Positions 52,551-61,415 of a stretch of 64,000 bases of DNA are shown here, in pieces. The notes under the pieces were generated by a model. The model did no database searches, was not told the DNA's origin, and saw only the letters and a program-made list of their open reading frames with translations. The position numbers were made by a program, and so were the translations under genes. How positions within the stretch are numbered: position 1 is the stretch's first letter; each line of letters starts with the position of its first letter. Source of the stretch: Kocuria sp. cx-455 (GTDB lineage: Bacteria; Actinomycetota; Actinomycetes; Actinomycetales; Micrococcaceae). The stretch spans positions 372,001-436,000 of the forward strand of contig NZ_JACXBS010000001.1 in NCBI RefSeq assembly GCF_014698015.1. Reading direction: 5' to 3'.

Positions 52551-53837
52551 TCAGCGGCCGGTCCCCCCGTGCACTGTTGCCTCTCTGTCCGCGTCCAGAC
52601 CGAAAGCGGTATGCAGGGCGCGTACCGCGGTATCCAACTTGCGGACATCGGTAATCACGGAAAGCCGCACCTCGGAGGTGGAGATCATGTCCACGTTGAC
52701 GTCCGCCTTGGCCAGGGCCTGGAAGAACTCGAACGACACCCCCGTGTTCGTTTTCATGCCCGCGCCAACCAGTGAGATCTTACCCACCTGATCATCGTAA
52801 TCGAGACTGGAGTAGCCGATCTTTTCCTCTGCGGCGCGCAATAAGTTCATTGCGAGATCGCCCTGGGACTCGTCCAGGGTGAAGGACAGGTCGGTCAGTG
52901 GACGGTCACCGGTGGAGACGTTCTGGACGATCATGTCCACGTTGACCTTGGAGTCCGCCAGCAGTCGGAAGATCCGGGACGCGATTCCGGGGCGGTCGGG
53001 AACTCCCACCACGGTGATTTTGGCCTGCGTGCGGTCATGTGCGATTCCAGAAATCAGCGGCTGTTCCAAGGGAATCTCCTTTTGCGGCGTGAAGTTTTCG
53101 TGGGGCGTGGGCATGACCCAGGTGCCCTCGTTATGGCTGAACGACGAGCGAACGTGCAAGGGCACGTTGAAGCGGCGCGCGTATTCCACGCAACGTAGGT
53201 GCAGGATCTTGGCCCCGTTGGCCGCCAGTTCCAGCATTTCCTCGGAGGACACGTGATCCAGTTTCTGTGCGGAGGGCACAATTCGAGGGTCCGCGGTGTA
53301 CACGCCGTCCACATCCGAATAGATCTCGCACACGTCCGCGTCGAGTGCGGCGGCAAGCGCCACCGCGGTGGTGTCGGAACCTCCGCGGCCCAGTGTGGTG
53401 ATGTCCTTGGTGGACCGGTGCACACCCTGGAAACCCGCGATGATGGCAATGTTGCCGGCGTCCAGCGTCTCGCGGACACGCAGAGGATTGACCTCCACGA
53501 GTTTGGCGGCACCGTGGTCGCCGTCCGTGATCATCCCGGCCTGAGAGCCGGTGAAGGATTGGGCGGGTACACCGACCTCGGAAATCGCCATGGCCAGCAG
53601 GGCCATGGAAATGCGTTCCCCGGCGGTCAGGAGCATGTCCAGCTCTCGGGCCGGTGGCTTGCGAGTTACCTCGTTGGCCAGATCCAGGAGGTCGTCGGTG
53701 GTGTCACCCATGGCGGAAACGACCACCACGACGTCGTTACCTGCGTTGCGGGTTTCTGCCACCCGGCGGGCAACTCGGCGGATTCCATCGGCGTCGGAAA
53801 CCGAGGAGCCGCCAAATTTTTGAACAATGAGGCTCAT
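52551..53837 (-). CDS. lysC: Aspartate kinase
   Basis: This 428-residue enzyme phosphorylates aspartate, the first step to lysine, threonine and methionine. It starts with [20 protein letters not shown], has [16 protein letters not shown] and two C-terminal ACT domains ([20 protein letters not shown] and [15 protein letters not shown]) for feedback control. Actinobacterial lysC often also makes the beta subunit from an internal start. The start at 53837 has AGGAATAC before it. asd, the usual next gene, is missing; ohrR follows instead. Confidence 0.95.
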   Translation of the reverse strand: MSLIVQKFGGSSVSDADGIRRVARRVAETRNAGNDVVVVVSAMGDTTDDLLDLANEVTRKPPARELDMLLTAGERISMALLAMAISEVGVPAQSFTGSQAGMITDGDHGAAKLVEVNPLRVRETLDAGNIAIIAGFQGVHRSTKDITTLGRGGSDTTAVALAAALDADVCEIYSDVDGVYTADPRIVPSAQKLDHVSSEEMLELAANGAKILHLRCVEYARRFNVPLHVRSSFSHNEGTWVMPTPHENFTPQKEIPLEQPLISGIAHDRTQAKITVVGVPDRPGIASRIFRLLADSKVNVDMIVQNVSTGDRPLTDLSFTLDESQGDLAMNLLRAAEEKIGYSSLDYDDQVGKISLVGAGMKTNTGVSFEFFQALAKADVNVDMISTSEVRLSVITDVRKLDTAVRALHTAFGLDADREATVHGGTGR

Positions 53838-53966
53838 GTATTCCTCTCGGACAGCGTGCATACCACGGGATCAAGTGGTGTGGCGTCCATGCTAACTGTT
53901 CATGTGCCCATGATTGTTTTGAAGTCCAATGATCATCTCCGAGTCCAATGAGGCGGAGCTGAGGAA

Positions 53967-54572
53967 CTAGTTCGCTTCCGCGATGACGGTGCGCCCTTCG
54001 AAGGCCCGGCCGAGGGTGACCTCGTCCGCGTACTCCAGGTCACCGCCCACGGGAAGACCGGAGGCCAAACGTGTGACACGGATGCCCAGGGTCTTGAGCA
54101 TCCGGGAGAGATAGGTGGCGGTGGCTTCACCTTCCAAATTGGGGTCGGTGGCCAGAACGATTTCCTGGATCGTCTCATCCGACAAGCGGGTCATGAGCTC
54201 GCGGATCCGTAGCTGATCGGGGCCCACGCCCTGGAGAGGAGAGATAGCGCCGCCGAGCACGTGGTACACACCGCGGTAGCTGCGGGTCCGTTCAATGGCC
54301 ATGACGTCCTTGGACTCCTCGACCACACAAATCACCGTGCGATCGCGGCGGGCATCACGGCAGATGGCGCATTCTTCCTGCTCGCTCACGTTGCCGCAGA
54401 CCTGGCAGAAGGACACGGATGTCTTGACCGTGGTAATGGCGTCCACGAGCTGTTGAACCTCGTCCTTGTCCGCGTCCAGCAAATGGAATGCAATGCGCTG
54501 TGCGGATTTGGGTCCTACGCCCGGGAGCCGTCCCAACTCATCGATGAGGTCTTGGACCGCGCCTTCGTACAC
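53967..54572 (-). CDS. recR: Recombination protein RecR
   Basis: This 201-residue protein works with RecF/RecO in gap repair. It has the helix-hairpin-helix [21 protein letters not shown], a zinc finger [16 protein letters not shown] and a Toprim domain ([14 protein letters not shown], then [17 protein letters not shown]). The GTG at 54572 follows AAGGAGAACT. It lies downstream of dnaX, as in most actinobacteria. Confidence 0.96.
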   Translation of the reverse strand: MYEGAVQDLIDELGRLPGVGPKSAQRIAFHLLDADKDEVQQLVDAITTVKTSVSFCQVCGNVSEQEECAICRDARRDRTVICVVEESKDVMAIERTRSYRGVYHVLGGAISPLQGVGPDQLRIRELMTRLSDETIQEIVLATDPNLEGEATATYLSRMLKTLGIRVTRLASGLPVGGDLEYADEVTLGRAFEGRTVIAEAN

Positions 54573-54593
54573 AGTTCTCCTTGGGGAATTTGG

Positions 54594-57539
54594 TTAGTTC
54601 GCTTGGTGGGGGCGCTCCTCGATGAGCAAGCCTCCCAGAATTCTTTCGATGGCCGCACGGCCGTACAACGAGGAATCCTCAATGGACTCGTCATCCGCGC
54701 TCGGCGAGAAATTCTCGTCCTCGGTGCTGTCCGACGTGTCACCCACCTGCGGCGTTGCCGGGCGTTGCCGCGCCGCCGCTATTTCCGCAGCATGCCGTTC
54801 CCTGAAGCTCGGTCGCTGACCGCGAGGGCTGGTGGCCCGGGCCGGTGCTTGTCCACTCGACCCGGCCGGGCGACGCTCCGGCACCTCGTAGAGATCGGCG
54901 GGGGGTTCGTCTTCCGGAGGGGGCGGTGGTTCGTTGGGAGTCCAATACTCGTTGCTGGGTTCCGGCGAGTGCGCGGAATCCGACGGTGACTGCCGGGGTG
55001 CTGGGTCTGGCGGGGAAGCGGGGCTCGTTCCCACGGGGCCGGACGACCGGCCCTGTCCCTGTCCGAGGTCCTCGTCCGGTTTAGACTCCGTGGCCGTATC
55101 GTGATCGGAGCCGTAGGAGTCGACCTCGGGTGAGATGTCGGGGGTGTTGTCGCCGGCATGAGCGGCGGCATCCTCAGAATTCGGGTCAATGGTGAAGTCG
55201 GCGGGGGAGAGGGGCGTCGGTTCCGACGACCCGGCAGAGGAGGCGAATCCGTCCGAATTCGTAGCCGCCTCGGCCGGATCCTCCGGAATCGTCTGGTTCG
55301 GAGCGGAAGATTCGGCGGGCCCTCCCTGCGGGATCTTTGCCACGGACCATGAGGTCACGGGCTCATCGGAATCGGGTTCCGAATCGGGCTCCGGAGCCTC
55401 TTCACGGGATTGCCGGGTCTGGTGGGAGGGCCGTTGCTGCTCCTGGGCATCATGGCCCGTCCGAGAGGAGTCCTGTTCCCCGCGCGGTTGCCCAGCCTCA
55501 GGTGCGGGGCGACGACGCTGCGCGCCGAAGCCTTCCTGCTCGCGGAAGTACACGGGCGGTTCGTCGGTGGACTGCTGTCCGCTAGTGCCTTGATCGGTTC
55601 CGCGCGTGGGTCCTCCGGGACCGCCGCTCCCCGTGCCGCGCTGTCCGCCTCCAGCCGACCCGCCGGGACCGTTACCACCCGGGCTCTTGCCGCGGGTGGG
55701 GCCGCCCGGATTTCCGCCGCCGTGGCCGCCACCGTGGGTGTCACCGGGGCGTACCGCTTCGATGCGGCAGTCGATTCCGAGTACGGAGTGGATGGCCGCG
55801 CGCACATCGTTTTCGAAGCGGGGGAAGTTCAGCAGATCACCCTCCGCTTCGAAGGCGATGCGGAGCGTTTGGCCGTCGAAGGTCACGGGGGTGCCGCGCA
55901 TCGTGACCGTCCAGGCGACGCGGCGAATCTCGGCCAGGGCGGACACGATCTCGGGCCAGGAGGCGCGCAACAGCTCGATTTCCCCGCCCTGGTCAGATGT
56001 CTCCGAGACGGGGCGTGCCGGCTGGGTATCTCGATGCTCGGGGCCGTGATCGGCAGGCTCATGGTCCTGGGCGGCCTCCGGTTCACCCCGGCCGGTACGC
56101 CCGTCCGCGGGCGGCCTGCCATGGTCGACCTCACGGTCTTGTTCGGGAACCGGTTCCGCAGCTGCCGGGTGCGAGGTGCCTCCCGATTCTTCGGTGCCGT
56201 CCTGGGGATCCGTGGGTTCTTCCACGGTGGGCGCGGTCATCCCGGCCGACGGCGGAGCCGCAGTGGGCGGGGCTACGCGCTCGGGCGCGGTGCGGTGCTG
56301 TGGTGCGGCAGCGGCGTCGTCGGGGGAGGAGTGCTGCTCGTTCTCAGAGGCGCCCGGGCGAATTCCGGCGCCGCGGGGAATGCTGAGGCGGCGCTCGAGG
56401 CGGTCCACACGGGCCGTGATGCCGCGTGTGGTGTGGTCCGCGGAGGGCAGGAGGATGCGCGCGCACAGCAGCTCGAGGTGGAGCTGCGGCGAGGTGGCCC
56501 CGGTCATCTCGTTGAGTGCGGTGTTGGTGATGTCAGCGGCGCGGGAGAGTTCCGCGGCCCCGAGCTGGGTGGCCTGATTGCGCAGCCGGTTGATTTGATC
56601 GGTGGGCATGCCGTGCAGGATGTTGGCGGCGGAATCCGGAACGGCGTTGACCACCACCAGATCGCGGAAGCGTTCCAGTAGATCCTCCACGAACCGGCGC
56701 GGATCCTGACCCGTCTGGACGACGCGGTCAATGGCGCTGAAGACCGTGGCGGCATCACCGGCGGCAAAGGCATCCACGACATCGTCGAGCAGTGCCGCGT
56801 GGGTGTAGCCGAGCAAGGCCACCGCGAGGTCGTACGTCATGCCGCGATCGTCCGAACCGGCCATGAGCTGGTCCAGCACGGACAACGAATCACGAACCGA
56901 ACCGCCGCCGGCGCGAACCACCAGGGACAGGACGCCGGGCTCCGTGGCCACGTGCTCCTGCTCGCTCAGCTGCTCCAGGTACTGCATGAGGGGCTCCGGC
57001 GGCACCAGGCGGAACGGGTAGTGGTGGGTGCGCGAGCGAATGGTGGTGAGCACCTTGGACGGCTCGGTGGTCGCAAAGATGAACTTCACGTGCTCCGGTG
57101 GCTCCTCCACGATCTTCAGGAGGGCATTGAAGCCCTCGCGCGTGACCATGTGCGCCTCATCAATGATGAAGATCTTGTAGCGATCCCGCACCGGGGCGAA
57201 TGTGGCGCGTTCACGCAGGTCACGCGCGTGGTCAACGCCACCGTGGGACGCGGCGTCCATTTCGATGACGTCCAGTGAACCCGCACCGTCACGGGAAAGA
57301 TCGCGGCAGGAATCGCAGTGACCGCACGGGGTGGCCGTGGGACCCTCGGCGCAGTTGAGGCAACGGGCCAAGATGCGGGCGGACGTGGTCTTGCCGCAAC
57401 CGCGCGGACCGGAGAACAAGTAGGCATGGTTGACCCTGTTTTTACGCAGGGCAGTCATGAGGGGCTCGGTCACGTGTTCCTGACCGATGACATCCTCGAA
57501 GGTCTCCGGGCGATAGCGGCGGTACAGGGCGGTAGTCAC
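54594..57539 (-). CDS. dnaX: DNA polymerase III subunits gamma/tau
   Basis: This 981-residue clamp-loader ATPase has Walker A GPRGCGKTTSARILARCLNC, a zinc-binding set C-x8-CGHCDSC, Walker B KIFIIDEAHMV and sensor-1 IFATTEPSKV in the first 200 residues. The tau-like region from about 380 is long, low-complexity and rich in Gly, Pro, Ser and acidic residues (for instance HGGGHGGGNPGG and PPPPPEDEPP), with a folded island at about 520-600 (LLRASWPEIVSALAEIRRVA). The GTG at 57539 was preferred because VTTALYRRYRPETF is the normal family start. It is preceded by the SRP RNA gene and followed by recR. Confidence 0.95.
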   Translation of the reverse strand: MTTALYRRYRPETFEDVIGQEHVTEPLMTALRKNRVNHAYLFSGPRGCGKTTSARILARCLNCAEGPTATPCGHCDSCRDLSRDGAGSLDVIEMDAASHGGVDHARDLRERATFAPVRDRYKIFIIDEAHMVTREGFNALLKIVEEPPEHVKFIFATTEPSKVLTTIRSRTHHYPFRLVPPEPLMQYLEQLSEQEHVATEPGVLSLVVRAGGGSVRDSLSVLDQLMAGSDDRGMTYDLAVALLGYTHAALLDDVVDAFAAGDAATVFSAIDRVVQTGQDPRRFVEDLLERFRDLVVVNAVPDSAANILHGMPTDQINRLRNQATQLGAAELSRAADITNTALNEMTGATSPQLHLELLCARILLPSADHTTRGITARVDRLERRLSIPRGAGIRPGASENEQHSSPDDAAAAPQHRTAPERVAPPTAAPPSAGMTAPTVEEPTDPQDGTEESGGTSHPAAAEPVPEQDREVDHGRPPADGRTGRGEPEAAQDHEPADHGPEHRDTQPARPVSETSDQGGEIELLRASWPEIVSALAEIRRVAWTVTMRGTPVTFDGQTLRIAFEAEGDLLNFPRFENDVRAAIHSVLGIDCRIEAVRPGDTHGGGHGGGNPGGPTRGKSPGGNGPGGSAGGGQRGTGSGGPGGPTRGTDQGTSGQQSTDEPPVYFREQEGFGAQRRRPAPEAGQPRGEQDSSRTGHDAQEQQRPSHQTRQSREEAPEPDSEPDSDEPVTSWSVAKIPQGGPAESSAPNQTIPEDPAEAATNSDGFASSAGSSEPTPLSPADFTIDPNSEDAAAHAGDNTPDISPEVDSYGSDHDTATESKPDEDLGQGQGRSSGPVGTSPASPPDPAPRQSPSDSAHSPEPSNEYWTPNEPPPPPEDEPPADLYEVPERRPAGSSGQAPARATSPRGQRPSFRERHAAEIAAARQRPATPQVGDTSDSTEDENFSPSADDESIEDSSLYGRAAIERILGGLLIEERPHQAN

Positions 57540-57609
57540 GTATGAAACCTTAGCCGCGGTCACCGACAGGCACAGCGTGACCGCGCGGTTGGGGAGTTGG
57601 AGACGAAAA

Positions 57610-57697
57610 GACCCCTCGCGCACCCGCCAGAGCCCATTTACCCTTGCTACCTTCCGGTCCTGGGGGAGTTCAACAGGATGACGCCACGCGAGGGGCT
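57610..57697 (-). ncRNA. ffs: Signal recognition particle RNA (4.5S type)
   Basis: The minus strand folds into one long hairpin closed by CCCCTCGCG with CGCGAGGGG. It contains the conserved tip CCAGGACCGGAAGGTAGCAAGGG, that is, the GGAA tetraloop with the asymmetric loop bound by Ffh (shown as CAGGACCGGAAGGTAGC). It lies upstream of dnaX, its standard place in actinobacteria. Confidence 0.93.
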
Positions 57698-57730
57698 GAC
57701 CACTACTTTAGCTCAACTGGGAGCAGAGTT

Positions 57731-58777
57731 CTAAACCGGTGGGGCGGTTGAGGAGCGCACCAGGAAATTGGTGGGATGCACCTCGTGCGAGGCCGCCACC
57801 GGGCCCCCGGACAGTTGTTGCAGCAACAGCTGCGCCACCCGGGTGCCCTGTTGCCGTGCGTGCTGGTCGATCGTGGTCAGTCCGAATGCATCTCCTATTG
57901 GGTGGGCGTCGATGCCGATCACCGACAGGTCTCCGGGAACCTGTAGGCCCAGGTCTTTGGCCGCCAGGATGGCCCCGGCCGCCATTTCGTCGGCCGCGGC
58001 AAAGATGGCGGTGGGGCGACCCGTCGGCCCGGCGAGCAGGCTCTTGACCCGTTGGTAGGCACCCGAGAACGTGAAATCGGCCACGAGCAACCACCGCGGG
58101 TCGATCTTCAATCCGGCCACCGTCACTGCTCGTTCGAAACCGCGGCGCCGATCGCTGGCCATTGGGAAGGAACGGCCGGATTCGGGAGGCCCGCCGAGAA
58201 AGGCGATCCGCCGGTGGCCCAGCTCGATCAAATGGTTGGTGGCGCGAAGTCCGGCGTCCAGGTCGTCCACGCTGACCGTGGGGGCGCCCTCGAGTGAACC
58301 GCCGATCCCCGCCAGGGGGATGCCGGCCGAGAACAACTGCTCGGTCTCCGACGGGTTCAAGCGCAGTGACACCACGGCGGCCGCGTCCAGGTGCCTGCGG
58401 AGCAAGAAATCGGTGAGCACGCTCTTGCGGAAGTTCTCGCCCTGCAGGTTGTACAGAGCGGCGTCGTACCCGGCACCCGTGAGTGCACCGGCAATACCGT
58501 CGAGAACGGTCGCGAAGAACCAGCGATCCACGTAGGGCAGGACCACGCCGATGTTGCGACTGCGACCACTGGCCAGACTCGACGCGTGATGGGAGGCAAC
58601 GAACCCGAGTTCCTTGGCGGCATCCGCGACCCGTTGTCTGGTTTTCGACGAGACGGGGCCACTGCCGGTGAGCGCACGCGAGACCGTTGCCGTGGATACT
58701 CCTGCTCTCGCCGCGACGTCCGTCAGGCGAGGCGGGACCTGAAGCGGACGATACGCCGGTTGTTCAGGGGTGGCCAT
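57731..58777 (-). CDS. LacI-family transcriptional regulator
   Basis: This 348-residue repressor has an N-terminal HTH (LTDVAARAGVSTATVSRALTG), the hinge VADAAKELGFVASHHASSLASG and a periplasmic-binding-protein-like sensor domain. It is divergent from the maltose-type ABC transporter operon, and a perfect LacI-family operator lies between them. It therefore most likely represses the transporter until a maltose-like sugar binds. The start is at 58777. Confidence 0.92.
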   Translation of the reverse strand: MATPEQPAYRPLQVPPRLTDVAARAGVSTATVSRALTGSGPVSSKTRQRVADAAKELGFVASHHASSLASGRSRNIGVVLPYVDRWFFATVLDGIAGALTGAGYDAALYNLQGENFRKSVLTDFLLRRHLDAAAVVSLRLNPSETEQLFSAGIPLAGIGGSLEGAPTVSVDDLDAGLRATNHLIELGHRRIAFLGGPPESGRSFPMASDRRRGFERAVTVAGLKIDPRWLLVADFTFSGAYQRVKSLLAGPTGRPTAIFAAADEMAAGAILAAKDLGLQVPGDLSVIGIDAHPIGDAFGLTTIDQHARQQGTRVAQLLLQQLSGGPVAASHEVHPTNFLVRSSTAPPV

Positions 58778-58823
58778 GAACGTGCCTTCGTTTTTCCCGG
58801 CTCGGGGACGCGACTCGTGGTGA

Positions 58824-58869
58824 TTGCCACACGAAAGTGGAATCGCTTACATTAGTGATAAGCGTAACA
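58824..58869 (+). promoter_or_regulatory. LacI-type operators overlapping the ABC operon promoter
   Basis: TTGCCA (58824-58829), 17 nt, TTACAT (58847-58852) make a promoter. TGGAATCGCTTACA (58838-58851) fits the LacI/GalR consensus TGnAAnCGnTTnCA exactly and covers the -10 box. A weaker second site, TGATAAGCGTAACA (58856-58869), follows. CGCTTA and TAAGCG also form an inverted repeat. Confidence 0.7.
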
Positions 58870-58956
58870 ACTTTTTGGGTCGTGCCGCTGATCGGCAGCC
58901 TGGCCGCGGGGTGCCGAACCTCCCCGTGACGGGGTCTCTGAAAGGAATCTCTGCCC

Positions 58957-60111
58957 ATGGCTGCCGTGACCTTCGACCGCATCACTTGTCAATACCCTGG
59001 GGCCGAGCGCCCATCCGTGACGAATCTGGACCTCGACATCGCGGACGGAGAATTCTTGGTCCTGGTGGGCCCGTCCGGCTGTGGTAAGTCGACCACCCTG
59101 CGCATGTTGGCGGGGCTCGAGGACGTCACGGACGGCAAGATTCTGATCGGGGATCGCGACGTCACCGACGTGCCTTCCCGCGACCGTGACATCGCCATGG
59201 TCTTCCAGAACTATGCTCTGTACCCGCACATGACCGTGGCGGAGAACATGGGATTCGCACTGAAGATCGCCAAGGTGAACGCGGAGGAACGCCGTAGGCG
59301 GGTCGAAGATGCCGCCAAGGTCCTGGACCTGACCCAGTTCCTGGACCGCAAGCCCAAGGCCCTGTCCGGCGGTCAGCGCCAACGCGTGGCCATGGGGCGG
59401 GCCATCGTCCGTTCGCCGCAGGTATTCCTGATGGACGAGCCGCTGTCAAATCTGGACGCCAAGCTGCGGGTCCAGACACGAACCCAGATTGCTGCACTGA
59501 CCCGCCGCCTGGGTGTCACCACCGTCTACGTGACCCACGACCAGGTGGAGGCCATGACCATGGGTGACAGGGTGGCCGTACTCAAGGACGGTGTGCTCAT
59601 GCAGGTTGACACCCCCAGGAAGCTCTACGACCACCCCAACAGCGAGTTCGTTGCCGGGTTCATCGGTTCACCGGCCATGAACCTGTTTCGTGCGACCGTG
59701 CACCACCGGCAGGTGAAGTTGGGGTCCCTGGCCCTAGATCTCTCCCCCGCCCAGCAGGAGGCACTGACCACCGACGAAGTCACCGTGGGTATCCGCCCCG
59801 AGGACATGGCTACCGCTCAGGAAGGTACAGGGCTGCCCATTGTCGCCGAGGTGGTCGAGGAACTCGGCGCGGACGCCTACGTGTACGGCTACCTCGCGCC
59901 GGTCACTGCTGCCAACACCGTGGTGCGGGTGGATCCCTCCGCGCAGGTTGCGGAAGCCGATCCCGACGCGAAGGACGATGGCGCCAGCCCCGTGGTTGTG
60001 CGCACGGACGGTCGCACGCCGTTGCGGGTCGGTAGCACCGTGTGGGTGGCTCCGAACACGGAACATATCCACTTTTTCGACGCGTCAACCGGTCATCGGT
60101 TGCCCCAATGA
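58957..60111 (+). CDS. Sugar ABC transporter ATP-binding protein (MsmK/MalK-like)
   Basis: This 384-residue ATPase has Walker A GPSGCGKSTTLRM, signature LSGGQRQRVAMGRAIVR, Walker B FLMDEPLSNLDAKLR and a C-terminal TOBE/regulatory domain (IRPEDMATAQEG to the end), as in MalK, UgpC and MsmK. It powers the permease encoded by the next genes. Many actinobacteria use one shared ATPase for several sugar importers; here it is the first gene of its own operon. The start at 58957 has AAAGGAATC before it. Confidence 0.93.
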   Translation: MAAVTFDRITCQYPGAERPSVTNLDLDIADGEFLVLVGPSGCGKSTTLRMLAGLEDVTDGKILIGDRDVTDVPSRDRDIAMVFQNYALYPHMTVAENMGFALKIAKVNAEERRRRVEDAAKVLDLTQFLDRKPKALSGGQRQRVAMGRAIVRSPQVFLMDEPLSNLDAKLRVQTRTQIAALTRRLGVTTVYVTHDQVEAMTMGDRVAVLKDGVLMQVDTPRKLYDHPNSEFVAGFIGSPAMNLFRATVHHRQVKLGSLALDLSPAQQEALTTDEVTVGIRPEDMATAQEGTGLPIVAEVVEELGADAYVYGYLAPVTAANTVVRVDPSAQVAEADPDAKDDGASPVVVRTDGRTPLRVGSTVWVAPNTEHIHFFDASTGHRLPQ

Positions 60112-60179
60112 GACCGGTCTCCGCCCTCGCGTGGATCGGCCACTTCATGAGCACACGGACAACTGAAGAGGACAATCTC

Positions 60180-61415
60180 ATGACTCCCTCACGCCGGTTA
60201 GTCGCGGCAGTCGCCGGCTGCGCTCTTCTCCTCGCGGGGTGTTCCTCCGCGCCCACCACGGGGGTGGCAGCGCTGGGTGTGGGCCCGGGAGAAGTCACGA
60301 TCCAGGCCGGTGACGACGAAATCCCCGCGCTGCGCCAAATCGCCGAGAAATACACGGCGGACACCGGTGTGGACGTGCGTTTCATCGAGCGGGAGATCAA
60401 CGCCCAGGCCATCTCCAACTTCATCTCCCAGTCGCCCACCGGGCAGGCTCCGGACATCATCGTGTCCCCCCACGACAACTTGGGTCAGTTGGCCGCCAAC
60501 GGCGTGGTCGCGCCGGTCGAACTGGGCGACCGGGGTGAAGAATTCACCCAGAACGCGCGGGACGCCGTGGTCTACAACGGGGTCAGCTACGGGGTGCCCT
60601 ACGCGGTGGAAAGCGTGGCGCTGGTGCGCAACAACGACCTGACCACCGATGATCCCGAGACATTCGACGCATTGCGCGCGGAAGGTCACCGCCTCATGAA
60701 CGAACGGGGTGTTGACTACCCGTTCACGGTGAGCCAGTCACCCGATGCCGGGGACCCTTACCACCTGTACCCACTGCAAACCTCCTTCGGGGCGGAAGTT
60801 TTTGAACGCGACGAGGACGGTGAGTACTCGAGCGATCTGGCCATGGGTGGCCAGAGCGGACACGCATTCGCCCGATACCTGGCAGAACTGGGCCGGAGCG
60901 GAGACCTTAGGACATCCATGACGCCGGACATCGCCAAGGAATCCTTCATGTCCGGCGAGTCCGCGTTCCACATCGCCGGTCCCTGGGATCTCGTGGACAT
61001 CGAAGCCGCGGACATGAACGTGAGCGTCCTGCCCGTACCCCCCGCCGGTGGTGAAGAGGCGCGTCCGTTCGCCGGCGTTCAGGCCTTCTTCGTCAACGCC
61101 AACGCATCGAATCCGGTGGCGGCGCAGGACTTTGCCGCCAATTACCTGACTCGCCCGGAATCCCAAACGGCGATGTACGAAAGCACCGACCGGCCCCCGG
61201 CCAGCGAAGTGGCGATCGAGAACATGAAGGATGACCCGTTGCGTTCGGCATATGCGGAAATCGCCACCACGGCGTTACCCATGCCGGCCATCCCCGCCAT
61301 GGGCGCGGTCTGGGCGTTCTGGGGGACCACCGAGAACGGGATCGTCAACGGCAACGGCGACCCGGTTGAGCTTTGGGATCGCATGGTCGCCAATATCGAA
61401 GGACAAATCCAATGA
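60180..61415 (+). CDS. malE: Maltose-type ABC transporter substrate-binding lipoprotein
   Basis: This 411-residue protein has a lipoprotein signal (MTPSRRLVAAVAGCALLLAG followed by the lipobox cysteine) and is anchored outside the membrane. The body is a cluster-1 solute-binding protein. AESV-type sugar-pocket residues in GVPYAVESVALVRNN, SGESAFHIAGPWDL and the C-terminal MPAIPAMGAVWAFWG point to maltose or maltodextrin. The start at 60180 has GAGG eight bases before it. The stop overlaps the start of malF (ATGA). Confidence 0.88.
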   Translation: MTPSRRLVAAVAGCALLLAGCSSAPTTGVAALGVGPGEVTIQAGDDEIPALRQIAEKYTADTGVDVRFIEREINAQAISNFISQSPTGQAPDIIVSPHDNLGQLAANGVVAPVELGDRGEEFTQNARDAVVYNGVSYGVPYAVESVALVRNNDLTTDDPETFDALRAEGHRLMNERGVDYPFTVSQSPDAGDPYHLYPLQTSFGAEVFERDEDGEYSSDLAMGGQSGHAFARYLAELGRSGDLRTSMTPDIAKESFMSGESAFHIAGPWDLVDIEAADMNVSVLPVPPAGGEEARPFAGVQAFFVNANASNPVAAQDFAANYLTRPESQTAMYESTDRPPASEVAIENMKDDPLRSAYAEIATTALPMPAIPAMGAVWAFWGTTENGIVNGNGDPVELWDRMVANIEGQIQ

